Source: Oscillospiraceae bacterium (GTDB lineage: Bacteria; Bacillota_A; Clostridia; Oscillospirales; WRJC01). From it: DNA of 13,605 nt. The position numbers and the translations under genes are program-made. Of this stretch, positions 8,152 to 13,605 are shown one piece after another. Position 1 is the stretch's first letter; every line of letters begins with the position of its first letter. The DNA lies in contig WQXD01000070.1 of NCBI GenBank assembly GCA_009785015.1, positions 1-13,605 on the forward strand, given 5' to 3'. The notes below the pieces were generated by a model that saw nothing but the letters and a program-made list of their open reading frames with translations, was not told the origin of the DNA and searched no databases.

Positions 8152-8841
8152 CTATTGCAACAACTCGAACTTATACCCGACTCCCCATACGGTTTTCAAA
8201 TTCCATTTGTCGCTTATCCCTTCCAATTTTTCCCGCAGCCTCTTCACGTGGACGTCCACCGTCCGGGAATCGCCGAGATAATCGAAGCCCCAGACTTTGT
8301 CGAGCAGCTGGTCCCTGGTGAACACCCTGTTTACATTTGAAACCAAAAAATTCAAAAGCTCGAGCTCTTTCGGGGGGATGTCGACGGTTTTGTTTTTGAG
8401 TTTGAGCTCGTATTTTTGCAGGCTGATTTCCAGATTGTCGTATTTTATCACTTCTATGTCCGTGTCGTTGTCCTGATTTTTGGTGCGGCGCAGCACCGCT
8501 TTTATTCTGGCGCATACTTCTTTTATGTCGAAGGGCTTGACGATGAAATCGTCCGCCCCGAGCTCAAGAGCGAGCACTTTGTCGAAAACCTCTCCCTTAG
8601 CGGTGATCATGATTATGGGCTTGGAAGATATTTCGCGGATCTCGCGGCAGACCTGATAGCCGTCTTTTTTCGGCATCATTATATCTAAAAGAACCAGATC
8701 GGGTTCATACACTTTGAACATGGCTATGCCTTCGGAGCCGCTGAGCGCGGTGATCACGTCGTAATCCTCTTTGGTGAGCGTCATTTTGAGGAGCTCGCAG
8801 ATTTCGGGAGTGTCGTCGATGACTAAAATTTTATGGCTCAT
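8152..8841 (-). CDS. OmpR/PhoB-family response regulator
   Basis: This 229-residue DNA-binding regulator is the partner of the kinase encoded 12 bases downstream. The receiver domain (about 1-118) has the acidic pair D9/D10, the phospho-acceptor D53 in LLDIMMPKKDG, T80 in MITAKG, and K102 in VKPFD. The winged-helix effector domain (about 130-227) shows PPKELELLNFLVSN, the recognition-helix region RTVDVHVKRLREKLE, and the terminal wing TVWGVGYKFE. The ATG at 8841 is supported by GGAGG about 9 bases upstream. A good promoter lies at 8917-8945. Targets are unknown; likely candidates are its own promoter region and the htrA promoter. Confidence 0.96.
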   Translation of the reverse strand: MSHKILVIDDTPEICELLKMTLTKEDYDVITALSGSEGIAMFKVYEPDLVLLDIMMPKKDGYQVCREIREISSKPIIMITAKGEVFDKVLALELGADDFIVKPFDIKEVCARIKAVLRRTKNQDNDTDIEVIKYDNLEISLQKYELKLKNKTVDIPPKELELLNFLVSNVNRVFTRDQLLDKVWGFDYLGDSRTVDVHVKRLREKLEGISDKWNLKTVWGVGYKFELLQ

Positions 8842-8887
8842 TATAATTACCCTCCGTTTTTTGTCGCGTTAAAAATTAATTATCCGA

Positions 8888-8915
8888 ATGTTTATTTGTT
8901 TTTGCCGATAAACAT
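8888..8915. repeat. Perfect 8-base inverted repeat in the regulator leader
   Basis: ATGTTTAT (8888-8895) and ATAAACAT (8908-8915) are exact complements around a 12-base loop. The repeat starts two bases downstream of the -10 box of the response-regulator promoter and therefore covers the expected transcription start. It could be an operator for autoregulation or a hairpin at the mRNA 5' end. Confidence 0.5.
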
Positions 8916-8916
8916 C

Positions 8917-8945
8917 ATTATATCACACAAATGAAGATTTGTCTA
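8917..8945 (-). promoter_or_regulatory. Sigma-A promoter of the response regulator-kinase operon
   Basis: On the minus strand TAGACA (8945-8940), a 17-base spacer and TATAAT (8922-8917) match the consensus at 11 of 12 positions. TG one base before the -10 box makes it an extended -10. The start of transcription would fall near 8910, leaving a leader of about 70 bases. It points away from the dehydrogenase promoter, whose -35 box is 50 bases away. Confidence 0.75.
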
Positions 8946-8994
8946 TACATTCTCAAAATTTTTTTGCAAAAAAATAAATATGTCGTTATATATG

Positions 8995-9023
8995 TTGACA
9001 ACCGGGCCCGGATAGGTTATAAT
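8995..9023 (+). promoter_or_regulatory. Perfect sigma-A promoter of the dehydrogenase gene
   Basis: TTGACA (8995-9000), exactly 17 bases, then TATAAT (9018-9023) is a full consensus promoter. The spacer contains the 10-base palindrome CCGGGCCCGG (9002-9011). AAGGAG (9054-9059) then lies 8 bases before the ATG at 9068. Such a strong promoter next to a palindrome suggests control by a repressor, which is inference. Confidence 0.85.
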
Positions 9024-9067
9024 AGTAGCAAAACAAAAAATTCGAAAAACAATAAGGAGAAAAATAT

Positions 9068-10183
9068 ATGGCGGCAAATAATTCAATCGTGGACTGGAAA
9101 ACCATTACGGACTTTGTGATAGACGCGTTTTCGGGGTATGGGGTCCCCGTGGAAGACGCCAAAATCGTGGCCGATGTGTTGCTGGAATCCGACAGGAGGG
9201 GCATTGAGTCCCACGGCATAAACCGTTTCAAGCCGATTTATCTCGACAGGATAAAATCCGGCATACAGAAGCCGGTCACAAATTTGGAAATTTTAAAGGA
9301 GACAAAGACCACCGCGGTGGTCGACGGGCACGACGGCATGGGGCAGGTCATAGGGTACCGCTGTATGGACATGGCGATAAAAAAAGCGAAGGAATACGGA
9401 ATGGGAATGGTCGCGGCCAGAGGTTCGACCCACTACGGCATCGCCGGATATTACGTGACCATGGCCACCAAGCAGAATATGCTCGGCATGAGCGGCACCA
9501 ACGCGCGCCCCTCGATAGCGCCCACTTTCGGCGTGCAGAACATGCTGGGCACCAACCCGCTGACTTTCGGGTTTCCCACCGACGAGGATTTTCCTTTTGT
9601 GCTGGACTGCGCCACTTCGATTACCCAGCGCGGCAAAACGGAATATTACGCGAGGATCGGCAAGGATACCCCCGCCGGCCACGTGGTCACCCGCGACGGA
9701 GGCACCATGACCGATTCGTCCGCGATCTTAGACGCTTTGACTGCGGGCACCGCGGCGCTCAACCCGTTGGGCGGCGGCGGCGAGGAGATGGCCGGCTATA
9801 AGGGATACGGCTACGCCACCGTGGTGGAGATACTTTCAGCCGCGCTTTCGCAGGCCAACTTTTTGCAGGCGCTCAACGGCATAGACAAAAACGGCAAAAA
9901 AATACCGTTCGGACTCGGGCATTATTTCGTCGCGATCGACACCGAGGCTTTTTTGGGCGCCGAGGCGTTTAAAAAAACCTGCGGCGATATACTGCGCGAG
10001 CTGCGCGCTTCCGCCAAGGCCCCGGGCCATGACCGCATCTATACCGCCGGAGAAAAGGAATATTTGATATGGCAGGAACGCAAAAACGCCGGCGTTTCGA
10101 TCAACGACGGGGTCCAAAAAGAAATCTCCGCCATCCGCGATGAACTGGGCCTGCAGTATAAGTTCCCGTGGGACATGAACTAA
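9068..10183 (+). CDS. Malate/L-lactate-type dehydrogenase, Ldh_2 family
   Basis: This 371-residue NAD(P)-dependent oxidoreductase belongs to the Ldh_2 family, which includes archaeal-type malate dehydrogenase, ureidoglycolate dehydrogenase, sulfolactate dehydrogenase and diketogulonate reductase. It is cytoplasmic, with no signal peptide. Family signatures are ESDRRGIESHGINRF (H49), GMGQVIGYRCMDMA (90-103), GMGMVAARGSTHYGIAGYY with the probable catalytic H122, and GTNPLTFGFP (161-170). A GEKE near the C-terminus (328-331) matches the family's end. Length is slightly above the usual 330-360. The ATG at 9068 has AAGGAG at a spacing of 8 and a perfect promoter. The neighbouring malic enzyme makes malate the most plausible substrate, but lactate or another 2-hydroxyacid is not excluded. 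Confidence 0.93.
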   Translation: MAANNSIVDWKTITDFVIDAFSGYGVPVEDAKIVADVLLESDRRGIESHGINRFKPIYLDRIKSGIQKPVTNLEILKETKTTAVVDGHDGMGQVIGYRCMDMAIKKAKEYGMGMVAARGSTHYGIAGYYVTMATKQNMLGMSGTNARPSIAPTFGVQNMLGTNPLTFGFPTDEDFPFVLDCATSITQRGKTEYYARIGKDTPAGHVVTRDGGTMTDSSAILDALTAGTAALNPLGGGGEEMAGYKGYGYATVVEILSAALSQANFLQALNGIDKNGKKIPFGLGHYFVAIDTEAFLGAEAFKKTCGDILRELRASAKAPGHDRIYTAGEKEYLIWQERKNAGVSINDGVQKEISAIRDELGLQYKFPWDMN

Positions 10184-10212
10184 TATGAACGATAGTTCAT
10201 ATGCCGTTCATG
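10174..10212. repeat. Four helically phased ATGAAC/GTTCAT boxes
   Basis: ATGAAC occurs at 10175-10180 and 10185-10190, and its complement GTTCAT at 10195-10200 and 10206-10211. Box starts are 10, 10 and 11 bases apart, one helical turn each. The inner pair extends to a perfect 8-base inverted repeat (10183-10190 and 10195-10202, loop GATA), and the outer pair to 7 bases (10174-10180 and 10206-10212). The first box and half of the second lie around the dehydrogenase stop codon. No T-run follows, so this is not a standard terminator. Confidence 0.65.
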
Positions 10213-10213
10213 C

Positions 10214-10223
10214 GCAAGCTTGC
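10214..10223. repeat. 10-base palindrome before the malic enzyme gene
   Basis: GCAAGCTTGC is a perfect palindrome two bases after the last GTTCAT box. With those boxes it fills most of the 78-base gap between the two genes. It may belong to the same operator. Confidence 0.5.
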
Positions 10224-10261
10224 ATAAAATTTGAATTATAAACAGAAAGGAAATATGATAT

Positions 10262-11434
10262 ATGTCCATTAAAGAAGAAGCACTGAAAAAACACGCCGAG
10301 TGGCAGGGTAAAATCGAAGTTGTCACGCGCTGCGCCGTAACCAACAAAGAAGAGCTGTCAGTGGCCTATACGCCCGGCGTCGCCGAGCCGTGTTTGGCCA
10401 TAAGCAAAGATGTGGATCTGAGCTACAAATATACGCGCCGCGGCAATATGGTCGCCGTCGTGACCGACGGGACCGCCGTACTCGGGCTCGGCGACATCGG
10501 CCCCGAAGCCGGAATGCCGGTTATGGAGGGAAAATGCGTGCTGTTTAAAGCTTTCGGCGACGTCGACGCTTTCCCGCTGTGCGTGCGCTCGAAAGACGTC
10601 GATGAGATAGTGAGGACCATCGAGCTTTTGGCGGGCAGTTTCGGCGGGGTGAATTTGGAGGATATAGCCGCCCCGCGCTGCTTTGAGATAGAGCGGCGGC
10701 TGAAAGCCTCCTGCGACATCCCCATATTCCACGACGACCAGCACGGCACCGCTATCGTGGCTTCCGCCGCGATGATAGGCGCGTGCAGGCTGAAGAAAAA
10801 AGAACTCAAAAACCTCAAAGCCGTCATATCCGGAGCCGGGGCGGGAGCCGTCGCCGTGACGCGGATATTGATGGCGCTCGGATTGAACGAAGTGATTTTA
10901 TGCGACCGCCAGGGCGCCATCTACGAAGGACGGGACAATCTGAACGAAGAAAAGGCGGAAATGGCGAAGCTCACCAACAAAAACATGTGCAAAGGCAGTT
11001 TGGCGGACGCCATGAAGGAAACCGACGTTTTCTTCGGTCTGTCCGGTCCGGGGCTTGTGAGCGCCGAAATGGTCCGCTCGATGAACCCGGATCCGTTCAT
11101 ATTCGCCATGGCCAACCCCACGCCCGAGATATTCCCCGAAGAGGCGTTTGCCGCGGGAGCGGCGGTGGTCGGGACCGGGCGCTCGGATTTCCCCAACCAG
11201 ATCAACAATGTGCTCGCCTTTCCGGGCGTGTTCAGAGGCGCCTTGGACGTTCGCGCCTCGGATATAAACGAAGAAATGAAAGTCGCGGCGGCCTTCGCGA
11301 TTGCGGACCTCATCGATGAAAATGATCTGCGGCCCGATTACATCATTCCGGCCCCGTTCGATTTGCGCGTGGCCAAAGCGGTGGCCGGCGCGGTGGCCCA
11401 AGCGGCCAAGGATTCCGGCGTGGCGAGAATTTAG
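10262..11434 (+). CDS. Malic enzyme, short bacterial form
   Basis: This 390-residue enzyme oxidatively decarboxylates malate to pyruvate and CO2 with reduction of NAD(P). The malic N-terminal domain has Y36 in AYTPGVAEPC, the VTDGTAVLGLGDIGP signature (67-81), K91 in EGKCVLFKAFG, E133/D134 in NLEDIAAPRCFEIE, and D158/D159 in FHDDQHGTA, which form the usual catalytic and metal site. The Rossmann domain has GAGAGAVAV (191-199) with D215 at the end of the second strand, and ANPTPEIFPEE. Length fits the small form without a phosphotransacetylase domain. The ATG at 10262 has AAAGGA at a spacing of 10. A five-codon frame (ATG at 10255) overlaps the start and is probably accidental. I see no good promoter in the gap, so cotranscription with the dehydrogenase is likely. 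Confidence 0.96.
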   Translation: MSIKEEALKKHAEWQGKIEVVTRCAVTNKEELSVAYTPGVAEPCLAISKDVDLSYKYTRRGNMVAVVTDGTAVLGLGDIGPEAGMPVMEGKCVLFKAFGDVDAFPLCVRSKDVDEIVRTIELLAGSFGGVNLEDIAAPRCFEIERRLKASCDIPIFHDDQHGTAIVASAAMIGACRLKKKELKNLKAVISGAGAGAVAVTRILMALGLNEVILCDRQGAIYEGRDNLNEEKAEMAKLTNKNMCKGSLADAMKETDVFFGLSGPGLVSAEMVRSMNPDPFIFAMANPTPEIFPEEAFAAGAAVVGTGRSDFPNQINNVLAFPGVFRGALDVRASDINEEMKVAAAFAIADLIDENDLRPDYIIPAPFDLRVAKAVAGAVAQAAKDSGVARI

Positions 11435-11448
11435 AAGAATTGCGGACA

Positions 11449-11486
11449 AAAAAAGGAGCTGCCCGGATCCGGGCGGTTTCTTTTTT
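11449..11486 (+). terminator. Rho-independent terminator after the malic enzyme gene
   Basis: The perfect palindrome GCCCGGATCCGGGC (11461-11474) forms the top of a hairpin. Flanking bases 11455-11460 pair with 11475-11480, with three G-U wobbles, and the A-run on the left can pair with the T-run on the right. Six T residues (11481-11486) follow. The A-run upstream means it could also act on transcripts from the opposite strand. Confidence 0.9.
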
Positions 11487-11529
11487 GACGGTTCGCCAAA
11501 ATTTTTAACAAAGAGGCGCAAAAAAACAC

Positions 11530-11558
11530 TTGACAAAGTGAATACATGGGCGTATAAT
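11530..11558 (+). promoter_or_regulatory. Perfect sigma-A promoter of tRNA-Leu
   Basis: TTGACA (11530-11535), 17 bases, TATAAT (11553-11558) is a full consensus promoter, as expected for a stable RNA gene. The tRNA begins 18 bases after the -10 box. The -35 box lies inside a small inverted repeat, CACTT (11527-11531) and AAGTG (11536-11540). Confidence 0.88.
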
Positions 11559-11576
11559 AATGATATATCAATAAAA

Positions 11577-11665
11577 GCCGGTGTGGCGGAACTGGCAGAC
11601 GCCCGGGACTTAAAATCCCGTGGGATTCATCTCCCGTACCGGTTCGACCCCGGTCACCGGCACCA
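11577..11665 (+). tRNA. tRNA-Leu (anticodon UAA)
   Basis: The 89-base gene folds as a class II tRNA. The acceptor stem GCCGGTG (11577-11583) pairs with CACCGGC (11655-11661), followed by discriminator A and an encoded CCA. The anticodon stem CGGGA/TCCCG holds the loop CTTAAAA, giving anticodon TAA, which reads UUA and UUG. The long variable arm (GGGA...TCCC) is typical of leucine tRNA, and the T arm has GGTTCGACCCC. It is transcribed alone from its own promoter to its own terminator. Confidence 0.97.
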
Positions 11666-11677
11666 ATAAATCCCTAT

Positions 11678-11713
11678 AGAATCAAGGTTTTTTAGAAAAC
11701 TTTGGTTCTTTTT
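11678..11713 (+). terminator. Rho-independent terminator after tRNA-Leu
   Basis: Bases 11678-11691 pair with 11696-11709 over 14 positions, two of them G-U wobbles, around the loop TTAG. Five T residues (11709-11713) end it. It separates the tRNA transcript from the sigma-factor gene. Confidence 0.85.
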
Positions 11714-11752
11714 ACGGATAGATTTAAAATTAAATAAATATTTTTCCAAAAC

Positions 11753-11778
11753 CGAACCTTTTCTAATTTTATTTTGTC
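11753..11778 (+). promoter_or_regulatory. Possible ECF-type promoter before the sigma-factor fusion
   Basis: CGAACC (11753-11758), 16 bases, TGTC (11775-11778) resembles the ECF promoter pattern TGAAAC-N16-CGTC known for Bacillus SigW/SigM-like factors. It matches 4 of 6 and 3 of 4 positions. The pattern is short and the surroundings AT-rich, so chance is a real possibility. If real, it suggests that the sigma factor drives its own gene. Confidence 0.3.
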
Positions 11779-11826
11779 TATATAGTAAGCAGCTGCAAAA
11801 CCCAAAGAGGAGGTTGAAAACAAAAG

Positions 11827-13605
11827 TTGACAAACGATAAAAGTTATTATGACCTGCTGGACGAAACGCTTGTCAGGCTTACTCTTTTGGGCAACGACGA
11901 AGCGTTTGAATCTCTGGTCATACGTTATCAAAAAAAAGTTATATCTTCTGCATATTCGATAACGAAAAATTATCAGTTAGCTGAAGATGTGATGCAAAAC
12001 TCCTTTATAACCGCATGGACAAAACTCAATACGCTGAGAGAGCCGAATAAATTCGGTGCGTGGATATGTAATATCGCAAGGAACAACGCTAAAAATGTTG
12101 CGGTCAAATATCAAGATTATATCCACCTTGATTCCATTGAAAATATTGAAATCTCACGCGAAAGCGCAGAAGATTACGATATGCTGCATGCGGTAATTGA
12201 AAGTTTGTCCGATAAGCTGAAAAGCGTCATAAAATTGCATTATTTTGTAAACGCTTCGATAGACGAAATATCAAAAAAATTAAATCTTCCTGTCGGAACT
12301 GTAAAAAGACGTTTACATGACGGCAGGGAGAAAATAAGAAAGGAACTTGGATATATGGAAAAAAGCACAAAAGCAACAGCGAAATCCGTTCTCGAACAAA
12401 TCGAAGAAGTCAAAGAATTTCGTATTCGTTGGCGAGCCCGCGACAGTAAAGACGGCTTTGAAACCGAATACAATAATATGGTAGCAGAAATTGAGCAATT
12501 ACCGGATATTGAAGAAAAATATTTTTACATGGCAGACGTCATGCAGCTTGGCTGGTGGTGGATTTCCGGCAAAGATAACGATGAAATGGTCGAAAAAATA
12601 AGAGAAGTCGCCGAAAAGGGTAAGAATACTGAAATATTGGGCGAAATCTGGAAACGTGAAGCCGAAAAATATAACGGCGACGAAAAAACGGCGTATATTC
12701 TAAACACACTTATTCCGAGAATGGAACAGGCAAACATGACGGACGCGCTTGGTTGGGAATGGTTCTGGCTGGGGTATGAATATTTCAAAAAAGGCGATAA
12801 AGATAAGGGATATGCCGCGTATAACAAAGTGCTGGAAGTTCTCCCGAAACATCATGTATATTACGCAAATGCGATTTCTGCATTACGGTTAGAAAAACTA
12901 TGTGAAACTAAAAATCCTAACGAAAATAATTTATCTGCGGGAGCGACAGGCGAAGAATTATTTATCAATAACGGCAAACTTTATTTTCATAAACAGCCCG
13001 GTTATTCAAAGGGCGACAGATTCAGCAGTTCAATTCCCGCTGTATTCTATCATGCTTCAAGATGCGACAACACGCTTTACGACAGCAGTTTAAAAGCAGG
13101 AGAATCAATAAAAAGCTATGACGGACACGCTGAACTTAAATTTGTATCGGACAATGCTGAGATAAAAACTTCGTGCGGCAAATTCGACGGTTGCGAACTT
13201 TGGACTACCGAATCGCCGGGTTTTACTTCGTCGGTATATTACAAGCGCGGAGTCGGTATAGTGTATATATCAATCGTGCAAACCGGAGGACAGTACGGAA
13301 AAAGTTATTGTTCTTTGAAAAAATATAATATTGCCGGCGGCGACGGGCTTATTCCGTTCTGCGAGGGAAACAAGTGGGAATATGACAGCGGTTTTGCTCC
13401 CGATTCAGAAATAGTATACGAAGTTATAAGTTTCAACGGGACGGAAGTAATATTTGCCGCGCATAATTTTGGCATAAAAACGTATTCGCCCGATGTTTGG
13501 GAAGATATGATTCTTCAAATGCGCCGTGAATATCACGATAGCAATGACGGTTTGAAAGACGTGTCATTCCAAATGGAACGCGCCGCCGCGCTCGCTGACA
13601 CTAAA
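11827..13605 (+). CDS. ECF sigma factor fused to a large C-terminal extension (partial, runs off right edge)
   Basis: One frame stays open for 593 codons from TTG at 11827 to the window end. Region sigma-2 (about 25-90) shows AFESLVIRYQKKV, AEDVMQNSFITAW and the stretch REPNKFGAWICNIARN. Region sigma-4 (about 122-174) shows the helix-turn-helix SIDEISKKLNLPVGTVKRRL. A normal ECF factor would end near 175-190. Here a helical, repeat-like region follows (about 185-358, with LGYEYFKKGDKDKGYAAYNK resembling a TPR unit), then a beta-rich region (about 378-555) with GKFDGCELW, YYKRGVGIV and LIPFCEGNKWEY. No membrane helix is visible, so the whole product appears cytoplasmic. TTG is the first possible start after an in-frame TGA (11815-11817); the binding site GAGGAGGT (11807-11814) lies 12 bases before it, which is long. 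Codons are AT-richer than in the neighbouring genes. No anti-sigma gene is visible. Confidence 0.88.
   Translation, partial: MTNDKSYYDLLDETLVRLTLLGNDEAFESLVIRYQKKVISSAYSITKNYQLAEDVMQNSFITAWTKLNTLREPNKFGAWICNIARNNAKNVAVKYQDYIHLDSIENIEISRESAEDYDMLHAVIESLSDKLKSVIKLHYFVNASIDEISKKLNLPVGTVKRRLHDGREKIRKELGYMEKSTKATAKSVLEQIEEVKEFRIRWRARDSKDGFETEYNNMVAEIEQLPDIEEKYFYMADVMQLGWWWISGKDNDEMVEKIREVAEKGKNTEILGEIWKREAEKYNGDEKTAYILNTLIPRMEQANMTDALGWEWFWLGYEYFKKGDKDKGYAAYNKVLEVLPKHHVYYANAISALRLEKLCETKNPNENNLSAGATGEELFINNGKLYFHKQPGYSKGDRFSSSIPAVFYHASRCDNTLYDSSLKAGESIKSYDGHAELKFVSDNAEIKTSCGKFDGCELWTTESPGFTSSVYYKRGVGIVYISIVQTGGQYGKSYCSLKKYNIAGGDGLIPFCEGNKWEYDSGFAPDSEIVYEVISFNGTEVIFAAHNFGIKTYSPDVWEDMILQMRREYHDSNDGLKDVSFQMERAAALADTK

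Noticed and set aside
10183..10202. Inverted repeat after the dehydrogenase as a terminator
   Set aside because: The stem is AT-rich and no T-run follows. The phased boxes fit an operator better.
10255..10272. Five-codon leader peptide overlapping the malic enzyme start
   Set aside because: The binding site would be only 3 bases away, and five codons with no regulatory residue pattern give no reason to believe in attenuation.
11827..11853. TTGACA at the sigma-gene start as a promoter -35 box
   Set aside because: The nearest -10-like hexamer is at the wrong spacing (15) and matches poorly; TTG here is the start codon.
11692..11931. 79-codon frame on the minus strand across the tRNA terminator and the sigma-factor start
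   Set aside because: It overlaps a terminator and the start of a well-supported sigma gene, has no ribosome binding site, and no family signature.
1..13605. CRISPR array, insertion sequence, transposase, integrase or phage genes
   Set aside because: No regularly spaced repeats, terminal inverted repeats or matching protein motifs were seen on either strand.

Overview
The window reads as chromosomal DNA from a Gram-positive Firmicute, most likely a member of the Clostridia of moderate GC content. The basis is: strong AGGAGG-type ribosome binding sites, near-perfect sigma-A promoters (TTGACA-N17-TATAAT), a DnaE-type replicative polymerase with an intact-looking PHP domain, a membrane-anchored HtrA next to an OmpR-family two-component system, and a tRNA gene with encoded CCA. 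I cannot name the species.

Layout. Positions 1-6494 (minus strand) form a probable operon read right to left: HtrA-like protease, HAD phosphatase/phosphoglucomutase-like enzyme, dnaE, a four-helix membrane protein (DUF2975-like) and the first 36 codons of an unidentified gene that runs off the left edge. Gaps are 16-34 bases. Positions 6655-8841 (minus) hold a sensor kinase and its response regulator, which lie directly upstream of the protease gene. Positions 8842-9067 are a divergent promoter region with two well-formed promoters facing away from each other. Positions 9068-11434 (plus) hold an Ldh_2-family malate/lactate-type dehydrogenase and a malic enzyme, separated by 78 bases dense in inverted repeats and closed by a strong terminator. 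Positions 11577-11665 are tRNA-Leu(UAA) with its own perfect promoter and terminator.

From about 11714 to the right edge the base composition turns clearly AT-richer. This part holds one reading frame (TTG start at 11827) that stays open for 593 codons to the window end. It encodes an ECF-type sigma factor fused to a large C-terminal region: a helical repeat-like part followed by beta-rich modules of a kind I associate with secreted Firmicute proteins. This is the least ordinary object in the window.

How the genes may work together. Response regulator, kinase and HtrA resemble the envelope-stress arrangements CssRS-htrA and CiaRH-htrA; a pair of direct repeats sits over the weak -35 region of the protease promoter. 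The dehydrogenase and malic enzyme could link oxaloacetate, malate and pyruvate. The sigma-factor fusion lies just downstream of a tRNA gene and may have arrived by horizontal transfer, but no attachment repeat can be seen inside the window.
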